In this document: positions 26,824 through 39,679 of the stretch, piece after piece
How positions within the stretch are numbered: position 1 is the stretch's first letter
How the letters are laid out: every line of letters begins with the position of its first letter
From: Mycobacterium sp. DL440
Lineage (GTDB): Bacteria; Actinomycetota; Actinomycetes; Mycobacteriales; Mycobacteriaceae
DNA length: 64,000 nt
Assembly (NCBI RefSeq): GCF_011745145.1
Contig: NZ_CP050191.1
Location: 2,036,984 to 2,100,983 of the forward strand
Direction of reading: 5' to 3'
Notes under the pieces: generated by a model
Database searches by the model: none
Told to the model about the DNA's origin: nothing
Seen by the model: only the letters and a program-made list of their open reading frames with translations
Translations under genes and position numbers: made by a program

Positions 26824-26836
26824 CTGGGCCAGTCAG
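26820..26836. terminator. Palindrome containing two convergent stop codons
   Basis: CTGACTGG-G-CCAGTCAG is a perfect 17-base dyad. It contains the TGA of the 2H phosphoesterase gene (26821-26823) and the TGA of bioQ on the other strand (26835-26833). It may act as a bidirectional terminator. Confidence 0.45.
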
Positions 26837-27450
26837 TCCTGGCGGCGCTGCAGGATGTCGCGCCCAGCGCTGAGTGTGCTCGCACCGCGCACCGCCAACC
26901 CGTCGACCAGCAATTGCAGGCCGAACGCGAACTGCCGCGACGCGTCGCGGTCAAGCACGGACTGCTCGTCGGCCAATGCTCCTGCGGCGTCCCACTGCAG
27001 CCGGGATTGCTCGTCGGCGGTGAAGCCGAGTACGTAATAGAGCACCGTCCGGGCGGCCAACTCGTCATCGGGTGACATCACACCGGCCTGCTGGACGGCG
27101 TCGGCGAGCTGCGCGACGATTCCACCGACGACCTGGGACTGCCCGGCCGCGAAGCTGGACGACACCAACTCGGCTCCGTCGGTGTGCGACAGCAGCGCGT
27201 CCCGCAATGCCACACAGATCTGGTGGATCCGACCCGGCCACGCCCTGGCGGTGTCCTCGATGCGGACAGGTTGCAGGATGCGGTCGGCGACAGCGCCGAG
27301 CAGTTCCTGCTTGTTGGCGAAATGCCAGTACAACGCGCCCGGGCTGACGTTGAGCTCACGGGCCAGGCGCCGCATCGTCAGGTCGGCGATGCCGTAGTTG
27401 TCCAGGATGGCGGTCGCCGCATCCACCACGTCGGGTTTGTGGAGTTGCAC
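26833..27450 (-). CDS. bioQ: TetR-family biotin regulator BioQ
   Basis: A 205-residue TetR protein: helix-turn-helix at about 12-50 (TAILDNYGIADLTMRRLARELNVSPGALYWHFANKQELL) and a TetR_C-type C-terminal domain. It is assigned as BioQ because it sits divergent to bioB, with the palindrome TGAACGGTGTTCA in the gap and an identical one before bioF, matching the BioQ system described in mycobacteria and corynebacteria. It is expected to repress bioF-bioD, bioB and itself. The GTG start follows a TAGGGT hexamer by 6 bases, so its mRNA is probably leaderless. Effector signal not visible. Confidence 0.88.
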   Translation of the reverse strand: MQLHKPDVVDAATAILDNYGIADLTMRRLARELNVSPGALYWHFANKQELLGAVADRILQPVRIEDTARAWPGRIHQICVALRDALLSHTDGAELVSSSFAAGQSQVVGGIVAQLADAVQQAGVMSPDDELAARTVLYYVLGFTADEQSRLQWDAAGALADEQSVLDRDASRQFAFGLQLLVDGLAVRGASTLSAGRDILQRRQD

Positions 27451-27456
27451 ACCGTT

Positions 27457-27462
27457 ACCCTA
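27457..27462 (-). promoter_or_regulatory. -10 hexamer of bioQ, leaderless
   Basis: On the minus strand TAGGGT (27462-27457) lies 6 bases before the GTG at 27450. It abuts the operator at 27466-27478, so BioQ bound there would block its own promoter. Confidence 0.5.
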
Positions 27463-27465
27463 GCC

Positions 27466-27478
27466 TGAACGGTGTTCA
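27466..27478. promoter_or_regulatory. BioQ operator between bioQ and bioB
   Basis: TGAAC-GGT-GTTCA, identical to the site at 24426-24438. On the plus strand it follows a TAGCCT hexamer (27461-27466), the probable bioB -10, so it would cover the bioB transcript start. Confidence 0.85.
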
Positions 27479-27521
27479 ATTGTCGGCCCGGCCGACGTGT
27501 TCAATTGTCGGCTCCGCCGGC
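27474..27521 (+). repeat. 25-base tandem repeat in the bioB leader
   Basis: GTTCAATT starts at 27474 and at 27499. Each copy is followed by a small stem: GTCGGC-CCG-GCCGAC (27482-27496) and GTCGGC-TCC-GCCGGC (27507-27521). The period is 25 bases, as before bioF. Confidence 0.75.
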
Positions 27522-27547
27522 CACATGATCCACAGGAGGACGTTTCG

Positions 27548-28555
27548 GTGACGCAGGCAGCTGTAGATGTACTGGGCGTAGCTCGCGAGCAGGTTCTGGA
27601 GCGTGGCGTCGGCCTCGACAAGGACCAGACGCTGCAGGTGCTGCAGCTTCCCGACGACCAGCTCGAAGAGCTGCTCGCCCTGGCCCATGAGGTCCGGATG
27701 AAGTGGTGTGGCCCCGAGGTCGAGGTCGAGGGCATCATCAGCCTCAAGACCGGTGGCTGCCCAGAGGACTGCCACTTCTGTTCGCAGTCGGGTCTGTTCG
27801 CCTCCCCGGTGCGTAGCGCCTGGCTCGACATCCCGAGCCTGGTCGAGGCGGCCAAGCAGACGGCCAAGACCGGTGCCACCGAGTTCTGCATCGTCGCCGC
27901 GGTGCGCGGCCCTGACGAGCGACTGCTGGCGCAGGTGGCCGCGGGCATCGAGGCGATCCGCAACGAGGTCGATATCCAGATCGCGTGCTCGCTGGGCATG
28001 CTGACCCAGGAGCAGGTGGACCGCCTCAAGGACATGGGCGTGCACCGGTACAACCACAACCTGGAGACCGCCCAGTCGTACTTCCCCAACGTCGTCACCA
28101 CCCATTCCTGGGAAGAGCGCTGGGGCACGCTGGAGATGGTGCGCGAGGCCGGTATGGAGGTCTGCTGCGGCGGCATTCTCGGCATGGGGGAGACACTGGA
28201 GCAGCGCGCCGAGTTCGCCGCCAACCTGGCCGAGCTCGATCCGCACGAGGTGCCGCTGAACTTCCTCAACCCGCGCCCCGGTACGCCGTTCGGCGACCTG
28301 GAGGTGCTCCCCGCCGCCGACGCGCTGCGTGCCGTCGCCGCCTTCCGGTTGGCGCTGCCGCGCACCATGCTGCGGTTCGCCGGCGGTCGTGAGATCACCC
28401 TCGGTGACCTGGGCGCGAAGCAGGGCATCCTGGGCGGCATCAACGCAGTCATCGTCGGCAACTACCTGACCACGCTGGGCCGTCCGGCCGAGTCTGACTT
28501 GGAGCTGCTCGACGATCTGCAGATGCCGATCAAGGCGCTGAACGCCACCCTGTAG
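27548..28555 (+). CDS. bioB: Biotin synthase (radical SAM)
   Basis: Inserts sulfur into dethiobiotin. The 335-residue radical-SAM protein has the cluster motif CPEDCHFC (C-x3-C-x2-C), the YNHNLET substrate loop, and the auxiliary cluster cysteines and arginine in the C-terminal barrel (the [14 protein letters not shown] and RFAGGRE regions). GTG start chosen with AGGAGG at 27534-27539. It is followed within 12 bases by bsaP, and probably forms the transcript bioB-bsaP-DUF2567 under BioQ control. Confidence 0.96.
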   Translation: MTQAAVDVLGVAREQVLERGVGLDKDQTLQVLQLPDDQLEELLALAHEVRMKWCGPEVEVEGIISLKTGGCPEDCHFCSQSGLFASPVRSAWLDIPSLVEAAKQTAKTGATEFCIVAAVRGPDERLLAQVAAGIEAIRNEVDIQIACSLGMLTQEQVDRLKDMGVHRYNHNLETAQSYFPNVVTTHSWEERWGTLEMVREAGMEVCCGGILGMGETLEQRAEFAANLAELDPHEVPLNFLNPRPGTPFGDLEVLPAADALRAVAAFRLALPRTMLRFAGGREITLGDLGAKQGILGGINAVIVGNYLTTLGRPAESDLELLDDLQMPIKALNATL

Positions 28556-28566
28556 AACTGGTGGTG

Positions 28567-28806
28567 ATGGTTCACGATCTGCCCGCGCCTGTCGGCGCCG
28601 GCCTATACAACGTCTACACCGGGGTCCAGGCGGACGCGGCGGACGGAAGTGTCATTCCGACCGCTGCTCAGCTCGGACTGGAACCGCCCCGGTTCTGCGC
28701 CGAGTGCGGCCGTCGGATGATTGTCCAGGTGCGGCCCACCGGGTGGTGGGCCAAGTGTTCGCGGCATGGGCAGGTGGATTCGATGGACCTGGATACGCGG
28801 CGATGA
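28567..28806 (+). CDS. bsaP: Biotin synthase auxiliary protein
   Basis: A small protein of 79 residues (81 if the GTG at 28561 is used). It begins [18 protein letters not shown] and ends with FCAECGRRM and [10 protein letters not shown], giving three cysteines in C-x2-C-x13-C order plus a following histidine, suited to hold an iron-sulfur cluster. This matches the mycobacterial family reported as an auxiliary protein needed for full BioB activity. The order bioB-bsaP-DUF2567 is the conserved mycobacterial one. The stop overlaps the next ATG by 3 bases. Confidence 0.8.
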   Translation: MVHDLPAPVGAGLYNVYTGVQADAADGSVIPTAAQLGLEPPRFCAECGRRMIVQVRPTGWWAKCSRHGQVDSMDLDTRR

Positions 28807-28892
28807 GCCTCTCGGGCGAAGAGCAGAAGGCACCGATGAGCCTCTCGGGCGAAGAGCAGAAGGCACCGATGAGCCTCTCGGGCGAAGAGCAG
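28803..28892 (+). repeat. 33-base tandem repeat at the 5' end of the DUF2567 gene
   Basis: Two full copies (28803-28835, 28836-28868) and a 24-base third (28869-28892), without mismatches. Each unit is 11 codons, [11 protein letters not shown], and begins with ATG. Each full unit also ends AGAAGGCACCG, a ribosome-binding-like AGAAGG 5 bases before the next ATG. Confidence 0.9.
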
Positions 28893-29543
28893 GTTGCCGA
28901 GGCCGGCCCGCGTCCCGCCAACCTCCCTGGCGCACCGCGGGTTTCGCGCGGGCGGGCAGTGCTGATCGTGATGGCCGCTCTCGTGGTGGCGGGTGCGGTG
29001 ATCGGTGCGCTGTGGGCCTGGCTGGCGCCGGGGATTCACGGCGTGGTCGCTTTGACCCGCAGCAGTGAGCGGGTGCACGCGTATCTGGGCAGTGAATCCG
29101 ACCATTTCTTCACGTCGGCATTCATGTTTGTCGGCATGCTTGTCGTCATGGCAGTCGTGGCCGCGGTGGCGCTGTGGCAGTGGACCCCGCATCGCGGGCC
29201 GGTTCTGGTCGCGGCATTGGCCGCGGGTTGTGCGTTGGCCACCGGGGTGGCTGCCGGCGTCGGTGTGGCGCTGACCCACTTGCGGTTCGGCTCGGTGGAC
29301 ATCGCCGGAGCTCCGGTGACCCCGGAACATCGGGTGCACTACATGTTGGAGGCGCCGTCGGTCTTTTTCGGGCACACACCGCTGCAGATCGCCGGCACGA
29401 TCCTGTTCCCTGCGGCTGCGGCGGCGATGGTCTACGCGCTGATTGCGGTCTCGACGGTGCGCGATGACCTGGGTGCCTGGCCCCCTGTGGAGACGCCGAC
29501 GTATCCGGTGATCCCGCCGGTGGTCACTCCGCCGGGGGCTTGA
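28803..29543 (+). CDS. DUF2567 membrane protein downstream of bioB
   Basis: A 246-residue membrane protein. After a repeated polar N-terminus ([11 protein letters not shown], twice plus a partial third) and a basic RVSRGR come about four membrane helices at roughly 50-72, 100-120, 130-155 and 200-222, and a proline-rich end. It corresponds to the conserved DUF2567 protein that follows bioB and the small BsaP gene in mycobacteria (Rv1591 position). Function unknown. Three in-frame ATGs (28803, 28836, 28869) are possible starts; the first overlaps the bsaP stop (ATGA). Confidence 0.8.
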   Translation: MSLSGEEQKAPMSLSGEEQKAPMSLSGEEQVAEAGPRPANLPGAPRVSRGRAVLIVMAALVVAGAVIGALWAWLAPGIHGVVALTRSSERVHAYLGSESDHFFTSAFMFVGMLVVMAVVAAVALWQWTPHRGPVLVAALAAGCALATGVAAGVGVALTHLRFGSVDIAGAPVTPEHRVHYMLEAPSVFFGHTPLQIAGTILFPAAAAAMVYALIAVSTVRDDLGAWPPVETPTYPVIPPVVTPPGA

Positions 29544-29574
29544 TTCGATTCCCGTTCTGCCGGCGCCCGGCCGA

Positions 29575-30906
29575 TCAGAGCGGGTGTCGCCGGACCGTCC
29601 GGCCCATAGCGACCTTGGCGGTGATTCCGGCCAGTCGCGCCATACCCATGTAGGTCATCGGGTTGAGCAGCGTCGGCCATTTGGACCGCACCAGGTTGGC
29701 GGTGAGCGGGCGGTCGGCGAACCGGTCGGTCAACCAGCGCAGCGCCATCGGCGCCGAGAACGGATGCAGCAGCAGATGTTCGCTGAACATGTCGCGGTGG
29801 TAAGTCACGTCGGCGCCACCGGCCAGGTAGGTATCGGCCAGTTTGTCGATGTCGTCGACCGAGATGATTTCGTCGTGCACCGCCTGCACGATCAGTACGG
29901 GTGGGACCGGTACCGCCACACCGAGTTTGGTGTCGTGGAACACCTCACTGACCTCGGGTCCGTCGAGGATCTCGTTCAGCGGCATGTCGACCAGATCAGC
30001 CATGTCGGTACGGAACATCCGCACGATGGCCTCCACGGTCGTCATCCGGTGTAGCCGATCGAGGACTTTGCGTCCCTCGGTGGTGGCGTGCTCGGCGATG
30101 ACGCGGTTGAGGTTGGGGTAGATGTCGGCGAGGGCGGCCACGACAAGGGCCGGCAGCCCGGAGAACACGGTGCCGTTCAGCCGGCGGAATGTGTTTCCGA
30201 GATCGCCGACGGGTGAGCCGAGGACCGCGCCGACGATGTTCAGTTCGGAGGCGTAGCTGCCGGCCATCTCGGCGGCCCAGGCGCTGGCCAGTCCACCGCC
30301 GGAATAGCCCCACAGGCCGATGCGCGCGGACGGTGACAAGGACAGGCGCTCGCTGTTGATCGCCGCACGCAAGCCGTCGAGGACCCGGTAACCGGGCTCG
30401 TAAGGCGCGCCCCACATGCCGTTGACGCCCTCATGGTCGGGTACCGAGACCGCCCAGCCCTCGGCCAGTGCGGCCGAGATGAGGAGGAGCTCCAGTTGCG
30501 CCAGGGAACCGGTGGCCTTCGCGTGGCGGCGCAGCGCGTAGGACGGGAAGCAGCGGGCCGAGATGGCGTCGATGGCGCACTGGTAGGAGACCACCGGACA
30601 GTCCGGCGCGGCGTCGGGCGGGACGATGACGGTGGTGGCCGCCGCTTCGGGGATTCCGTTGCGGTCGGTGGAGCGATACAGCAGCTGCGTGGCCTGCTGG
30701 CGCTGCGGGATCAAGCCGAGAAAGGCCAGTTCGACATCGCGGCTGCGCAGGACGGTGCCTGGCTCGGCGTGCTCGAACCCCGCAGGTGGGACGTAGAACG
30801 CATCTCTGTGCGGAAGTTCGGGTCGGGCCGCCTGGTCGAGCGCCTCATGAGGTGCTCGACCGATCCATTCAGCTCCGGAGGCACGTGCCGCACTGCCCAA
30901 GTCCAT
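29575..30906 (-). CDS. LIP-family lipase/esterase
   Basis: A 443-residue alpha/beta hydrolase. The nucleophile elbow is GYSGGG (about 202), followed by the acidic residue near VQAVHDEII and the histidine in EHLLLHPF. The N-terminal half has the [11 protein letters not shown] and [13 protein letters not shown] segments typical of the secretory-lipase (LIP) family; the position matches Rv1592c of the tuberculosis genome, between the bioB block and nrtR. No signal peptide is evident. Substrate unknown. The ATG at 30906 has AAGAAT 6 bases upstream, a possible leaderless promoter. Confidence 0.82.
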   Translation of the reverse strand: MDLGSAARASGAEWIGRAPHEALDQAARPELPHRDAFYVPPAGFEHAEPGTVLRSRDVELAFLGLIPQRQQATQLLYRSTDRNGIPEAAATTVIVPPDAAPDCPVVSYQCAIDAISARCFPSYALRRHAKATGSLAQLELLLISAALAEGWAVSVPDHEGVNGMWGAPYEPGYRVLDGLRAAINSERLSLSPSARIGLWGYSGGGLASAWAAEMAGSYASELNIVGAVLGSPVGDLGNTFRRLNGTVFSGLPALVVAALADIYPNLNRVIAEHATTEGRKVLDRLHRMTTVEAIVRMFRTDMADLVDMPLNEILDGPEVSEVFHDTKLGVAVPVPPVLIVQAVHDEIISVDDIDKLADTYLAGGADVTYHRDMFSEHLLLHPFSAPMALRWLTDRFADRPLTANLVRSKWPTLLNPMTYMGMARLAGITAKVAMGRTVRRHPL

Positions 30907-30948
30907 CAGGGCATTCTTACTTAAGGAGGGTCTAAGAATCCAGTCGAC

Positions 30949-31641
30949 TCACACAGGCGGGCGCAATGCGGCGAATTCGTCGGTGACGCGGTACCGGGAT
31001 TCGGTGAAGCGGTATAGGGCTGCTGGACGCCCGCCGCTGCGGCCCGATCGAGCGGTGGTGCCGGTGCGGGTGATGACTTTGCGACGTTCCAGAACTCGCT
31101 GCAGGTTTGTCGCGTCGACTTGATAGTCGAGCGCGGCGCTGTAGATGTCGCGCAGCGTGGACAGGGCGAATTCTTTTGGTGCCAAAGCGAATCCGATGTT
31201 GGTATACGACATCTTGGCGACCAGCCGGTTGCGCGCGTGTTCGACCATCGGCGCGTGGTCGAAGGCCATCGGGGGCAGGTCGCTGACCGGATGCCACCGG
31301 GTGTCGGGCGGTAGAGCTGGGGTCGAGGGGGAGGGCATGAGGCCCAGGAATGTGGATGCGATGGTCCGCACGCCAGGAACCCGATGTGGATCGGAGAACA
31401 CTGCCAGTTGTTCGAGGTGGGCAAGTTCACGCAGGTCAACCTTCTCGGCCAGCTGTCGCCGAACCGAGCTGATCAGGTCCTCGTCGTCATCGAGTTGACC
31501 GCCGGGCAGAGACCATTTGCCCCGCTCCGGATCCAGCGCCCGCTGCCAGAGCAGCACATTGAGGGCGGGTTGCCGGGTGTCGAGACCGCGAACCTGGAAC
31601 ACAGCGGCGAGTACTTCGTGCGCGGTGTTACGATGTGGCAT
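30949..31641 (-). CDS. nrtR: NrtR: Nudix-derived regulator of NAD synthesis
   Basis: A 230-residue protein. Residues 1-145 are a Nudix fold whose catalytic box is degenerate: [22 protein letters not shown] lacks the canonical REUxEExGU glutamates, so hydrolase activity is probably lost, as in NrtR regulators. The C-terminal part ([31 protein letters not shown] and RPAALYRF) is the winged-helix domain. NrtR represses NAD genes and is released by ADP-ribose in other bacteria. The ATG is the fourth member of a leaderless layout: TATAAT on the minus strand ends 7 bases upstream. Divergent from nadA. Confidence 0.88.
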   Translation of the reverse strand: MPHRNTAHEVLAAVFQVRGLDTRQPALNVLLWQRALDPERGKWSLPGGQLDDDEDLISSVRRQLAEKVDLRELAHLEQLAVFSDPHRVPGVRTIASTFLGLMPSPSTPALPPDTRWHPVSDLPPMAFDHAPMVEHARNRLVAKMSYTNIGFALAPKEFALSTLRDIYSAALDYQVDATNLQRVLERRKVITRTGTTARSGRSGGRPAALYRFTESRYRVTDEFAALRPPV

Positions 31642-31664
31642 GTTTTCGATTATAAGTCGAAAAC
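31642..31664. promoter_or_regulatory. NrtR operator between nrtR and nadA
   Basis: GTTTTCGA, a 7-base spacer TTATAAG, and TCGAAAAC: a perfect 8-base inverted repeat. The spacer holds both -10 elements: TATAAT on the minus strand for nrtR (31654-31649) and TATAAG on the plus strand for nadA (31651-31656). One bound dimer would block both promoters. Confidence 0.85.
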
Positions 31665-31687
31665 CTGACGCAGTGGAGGAGGTCGGC

Positions 31688-32727
<1,040 letters not shown>

Positions 32728-32731
<4 letters not shown>

Positions 32732-34329
32732 CCCCGACGGGCAGTGCCCGGGGCACGAGCCGTTTCGCCTGCGGCAGTTCAACGCTGTGGCAGCAGCGTG
32801 CTGATGTCGTTGTGGTCGGCACCGGGGTCGCGGGCCTGGTGGCGGCTCTGGCCGCGCATCGCCGTGGCCGCCGGGTGGTGGTGCTGAGTAAGGCCCGTGA
32901 GACGGCGACTTTCCATGCGCAGGGCGGGATCGCCGTGGTGCTGCCGCACACCGACGACTCGGTCGAGGCGCACGTCGCCGACACCATCGCCGCCGGGGGC
33001 GGACTGTGCGATCCGGACTCCGTGCGCTCCATCGTCGCGGCCGGCTATGACGCGGTGGCGGAACTGGTCGCCGACGGTGCACAGTTTGACGAAACCGCTC
33101 CCGGGCGCTGGGCACTGACGCGGGAGGGCGGCCACACCCGGCGCCGGATCATTCACGCCGGCGGCGACGCGACCGGGGCCGAGGTGCAGCGCGCCCTCGA
33201 TTCGGCAGCGGCCAAACTCGACATCCGGCGTGACCATGTGGCCTGCGAGATCCTGCGCGACGACCGTGGTGTGACCGGAGTGCTGGTCCGCAACGAGGAC
33301 GGCCTGGGTATCGTGCACGCGCCGTCGGTCATTCTGGCCACCGGGGGCCTCGGCCACGTGTATGCGGCCACCACCAACCCCACTGGCTCGACCGGTGACG
33401 GCATCGCTTTGGCGATGTGGGCCGGTGTCCCGGTCCGCGACATCGAGTTTGTCCAGTTTCATCCGACGATGCTCTATGCCGAGAACGGTGGTGGGCGGCG
33501 CCCTCTCATCACCGAAGCGCTGCGTGGTGAAGGCGCCATACTCATTGACTCGCAAGGAAACCCGGTCACTGACGGGGTTCACCCGATGGGGGACCTGGCC
33601 CCGCGGGACGTCGTCGCGGCAGCCATCAACGCCCGGCTGACCGTCACGGGTGACCCGTGCGTGTACCTGGATGCCCGCGGCGTCGACCGGTTCGCCGACC
33701 GGTTTCCCACGGTTGCGGCGGCCTGCGCGGCGGCTGGTATTGATCCGACCTGCGAACCCATTCCGGTGGTGCCCGGTGCGCACTACAGCTGTGGCGGCGT
33801 GGTGACCGACGTGCACGGACGTACTGAACTGCGGGGTCTTTTCGCCGCGGGCGAGGTGGCCCGCACCGGAATGCACGGGGCCAACCGATTGGCCTCCAAC
33901 AGCCTTCTGGAAGGACTGGTCATCGGCGGCCGGGCGGGCCGGCTGGCAGCCGAGCACGCCGGCGAGGCGGGCTCGGTGCGCGCGCAGGCACCGCTGGACC
34001 GTCGCCATGATTCCGTTGAACGAGATGTCCTGCAGCGCACCATGTCCGACTATGCCTCAGTGGTGCGCGACGCCGATGGCCTGCGCCGTCTCGACTCGTT
34101 TCTGGCCGATGCGCGACCGGTCCAGCCTGCCACCCGCCAGAGCTTCGAAGATGCCGCGCTCACGGCAACCGCGCGGGCGATCGCCGTCGCAGCCCTCGCC
34201 CGTACCGAAAGCCGGGGTTGCCACCATCGTGGCGACCATCCCGAAACCGACCCCGCTCAGGAGCACTCTGTGACGATTCGTGCCGTAGCCGGCCGTCCCG
34301 CCCTCGACGCCCCAACGGCGGTGTGCTGA
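32728..34329 (+). CDS. nadB: L-aspartate oxidase
   Basis: FAD enzyme that oxidises L-aspartate to iminoaspartate for NadA. The 533-residue protein has the FAD P-loop [10 protein letters not shown] near 27-36, [49 protein letters not shown] and the C-terminal helical part. The first 20 residues before the FAD motif are basic and not conserved. ATG overlaps the nadA stop (ATGA). The last about 40 residues (from ESRGCHHRG) are Pro/Ala-rich and unusual compared with the compact C-terminus of most NadB proteins. Confidence 0.95.
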
Positions 34330-35186
34330 TGACGCTTTCGGACACCGAGTTGGCGGAGGCCCGGGCCACGATTGCACGTGCGCTCGAAGAGGACCTGCGC
34401 TACGGCCCGGATGTGACGACCCTCGCCACCGTGGGCGCCGATGCGATGACCACGGCGTCGGTGGTGAACCGGGAGGCGGGCGTGGCCGCGGGTGTCGACA
34501 TCGCGCTGCTGGTGCTCGACGAGGTACTCGGTGCTGACGGCTACCGCGTGATCGACCGCGTCGACGACGGTGCCCGGTTGGACGCCCGTTCGGCGATCCT
34601 GACCGTCGAGGCGCCGACCCGGGGTCTGCTGACCGCCGAGCGCACCATGCTGAACCTGATGTGCCACCTGTCGGGGATTGCCACCGCGACCGCGGCCTGG
34701 GTCGACGCGGTGGCCGGCACTCACGCCAAGATCCGCGACACCCGCAAGACGCTGCCGGGCCTGCGGGCGCTGCAGAAGTACGCGGTGCGGGTCGGCGGCG
34801 GCGTCAACCACCGGATGGGACTTGGCGACGCGGCACTGATCAAGGACAACCACGTCGCTGCTGCCGGGTCGGTGCTGGCCGCGCTCAAGGCTGTCCGGGC
34901 GGAGGCCCCTGACCTGCCGTGCGAGGTCGAGGTGGATTCCCTCGAACAACTCGATGACGTGCTCGCCGCCGATGTGGAACTGGTGCTGCTCGACAACTTC
35001 CCGGTGTGGCAGACCCAGATCGCGGTTCAGCGTCGCGACACGCGCTCGCCCAAGACACTGCTGGAATCCTCGGGAGGCCTGTCCCTTGACAGCGCTGCCG
35101 AGTACGCCGGTACCGGGGTCGACTATCTGGCGATCGGCGCCCTCACTCATTCGGTGCGGGTGCTCGATATCGGTCTGGACACCTAA
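34329..35186 (+). CDS. nadC: Nicotinate-nucleotide pyrophosphorylase (quinolinate phosphoribosyltransferase)
   Basis: Joins quinolinate with PRPP to nicotinate mononucleotide and CO2. The 285-residue protein has LLTAERTMLNLMCHLSGIAT, IRDTRKTLPGLRALQKYAVRVGG (substrate-binding arginines and lysines) and LIKDNHV, all NadC marks, and ends LDIGLDT. The ATG shares a base with the nadB stop. Last gene of the NAD operon; a 247-base gap follows. Confidence 0.95.
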   Translation: MTLSDTELAEARATIARALEEDLRYGPDVTTLATVGADAMTTASVVNREAGVAAGVDIALLVLDEVLGADGYRVIDRVDDGARLDARSAILTVEAPTRGLLTAERTMLNLMCHLSGIATATAAWVDAVAGTHAKIRDTRKTLPGLRALQKYAVRVGGGVNHRMGLGDAALIKDNHVAAAGSVLAALKAVRAEAPDLPCEVEVDSLEQLDDVLAADVELVLLDNFPVWQTQIAVQRRDTRSPKTLLESSGGLSLDSAAEYAGTGVDYLAIGALTHSVRVLDIGLDT

Positions 35187-35433
35187 CCCTCAGGGATGTA
35201 CCGAGTACGCGGCCGCGGGACCGAAAGGTGCGCCGACCTGGCCGGTTCGTTTGGGCCTGTCGGCGGGGCCAACCGTGCCTACTTTGGGGCCGTAGTCAAC
35301 AAGGCGGCGAATTGCTGCTTGATACTGACCGCAATCCGCCGCGCAACGTGCCGACACTCTTGACGGCCTGGGCGGGCTGACGCTGTCGCGCGTAGGTGGG
35401 CAGCTCGACGCCTGAGTGACACTCAGCGGACGG
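35187..35433. other. Intergenic region between nadC and lysE-like gene, no gene seen
   Basis: The longest gap of the window, 247 bases between convergent genes. No frame shows family similarity, and no tRNA or repeat was seen. A dyad at 35412-35426 is its only clear structure. Confidence 0.6.
35412..35426. terminator. Terminator-like dyad before the LysE-type gene end
   Basis: CTGAGTG-A-CACTCAG, a perfect 15-base inverted repeat, 8 bases from the stop of the minus-strand gene. It folds as CTGAGT-GAC-ACTCAG. It probably ends that transcript and perhaps the nad transcript too. Confidence 0.45.
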
Positions 35434-36069
35434 CTAGGCAGTCGCGCCGCGGCGGACCAACGAGAGCACCACCGCAGCGGTGGCGAACAAGCCAGAGAAC
35501 ACCCGACCCAGGATCGTCTGCTGGCGCGGTGTCTGTAGCCAGGTGAGCAACCGCGCCGCCAATCCGGTGTAAAGGCTCATCACGATGATGTCGACGACGA
35601 CCATCGTCGCCCCGATCGCCAGATATTGGGGCAGCAACGGCGCCGTCGGCACCACGAACTGCGGCAGCACCGCGACCAGGAACACCAAGCCCTTCGGATT
35701 GGTGGTGTTCACCAGGAATCCGCGCATCACCAGGGCTAGCCGGCCCCGCTCGTCCGCGCCGCCCATCCGGTCGCGCAGATCCTGCGCCGCACTACGCCAT
35801 TGCTGGATCGCCAGGTAGATCAGATAGGCCACACCGATCCACTTGACGATGTGGAAGGCCAGCATCGACTTGGCGACGACGGCGCCCAAGCCGACGGCGA
35901 CCAACACCAGTTGCGCAAGCAGCCCGATCTGGAGTCCGAGCACGCTCCATGACCCACGACGTACGCCATGGGTCAGGCCGGTCGCCATCGACTGGATGGC
36001 CCCGGCTCCCGGGGACACGCTGATGGCGATCGACGCGCCGAGAAACGCCAGCCAGATCTGCCAGGTCAT
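35434..36069 (-). CDS. LysE/RhtB-family amino-acid exporter
   Basis: A 211-residue membrane protein with six hydrophobic segments. The N-terminus WLAFLGASIAISVSPGAGAI is the RhtB signature, and NTTNPKGLVFLVAVLPQFV is the conserved loop before helix 4. These exporters move amino acids such as homoserine, threonine or lysine out of the cell; the substrate is not determined. It lies 21 bases downstream of the Ddn-like gene in the same direction, so the two may be co-transcribed. Confidence 0.85.
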   Translation of the reverse strand: MTWQIWLAFLGASIAISVSPGAGAIQSMATGLTHGVRRGSWSVLGLQIGLLAQLVLVAVGLGAVVAKSMLAFHIVKWIGVAYLIYLAIQQWRSAAQDLRDRMGGADERGRLALVMRGFLVNTTNPKGLVFLVAVLPQFVVPTAPLLPQYLAIGATMVVVDIIVMSLYTGLAARLLTWLQTPRQQTILGRVFSGLFATAAVVLSLVRRGATA

Positions 36070-36090
36070 GTATGCAGTCTGGCCATCGTG

Positions 36091-36501
36091 TCAAACGATA
36101 TCTGCGACGAAGACGCCGGTCCGGCGGGCACCGATGCGGGCAATGCGGGGGAGGGTCGGATCGTCCGTGCCTGCCGGCAGCACCCGGGGGTTCGCGATCT
36201 TCACGTCACCGCGGAACAGGTGCACGTCCGCCTCGCCCGCGGCGATCACGTTCTTGACCCAGTTGGTCTTGCCGTGGGCCAGAAGAACCGCCAGCGTATC
36301 GCCCTTGCGGTAGCTGGTGACGATCGTCTCGTAGGGCGTTCCAGACGTCCGGCCACGGTGTTTGATCACGGTGAAACCGGGGAGGCGCTTGGAGAACGGC
36401 CTCAGAGCTGGGTTGATGTACTTGATCTGGAACCGCTCCAGCGCGGGCGGCACGAGCATCGGTACGCCGGGGGCGTGGTTCGGGTGGTCTTTCGCGGACA
36501 T
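36091..36501 (-). CDS. Nitroreductase-family deazaflavin (F420)-dependent reductase, Ddn-like
   Basis: A 136-residue split-barrel protein of the Ddn/F420-dependent quinone reductase family: FTVIKHRGRTSGTPYETIVTSYRKGDTLAVLLAHGKTNWVKNVIAAGEADVHL is the family's cofactor-binding core, with the HRGRTSG and WVKNV segments. Reduced F420 is the expected cofactor. Actinobacterial members reduce quinones, and one activates the prodrug pretomanid; this one's substrate is unknown. Divergent from hisD. Confidence 0.82.
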   Translation of the reverse strand: MSAKDHPNHAPGVPMLVPPALERFQIKYINPALRPFSKRLPGFTVIKHRGRTSGTPYETIVTSYRKGDTLAVLLAHGKTNWVKNVIAAGEADVHLFRGDVKIANPRVLPAGTDDPTLPRIARIGARRTGVFVADIV

Positions 36502-36593
36502 CTCAGGGCTCCATTCGACAGTCTGGAGCTACCCTACGGCGGGTTGTGCCGGCGGCAACCGGCGACGGATTTTTATCAACTGGACTGATCAGG

Positions 36594-36599
36594 GACAAT
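36594..36599 (+). promoter_or_regulatory. Possible -10 of the his operon
   Basis: GACAAT ends 7 bases before the ATG of hisD, and TTATCA lies at 36573-36578. The spacing suits a leaderless transcript, but the hexamers are imperfect. Confidence 0.3.
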
Positions 36600-36606
36600 T
36601 GAACCG

Positions 36607-39675
<3,069 letters not shown>

Positions 39676-39679
<4 letters not shown>

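Noticed and set aside
28803..28892. Short direct repeats considered as a CRISPR remnant
   Set aside because: The 33-base units are contiguous with no spacers, and they are in-frame coding sequence.
35187..35433. Possible small gene or pseudogene in the largest gap
   Set aside because: The frames are short and show no family similarity; only a dyad at 35412-35426 stands out.
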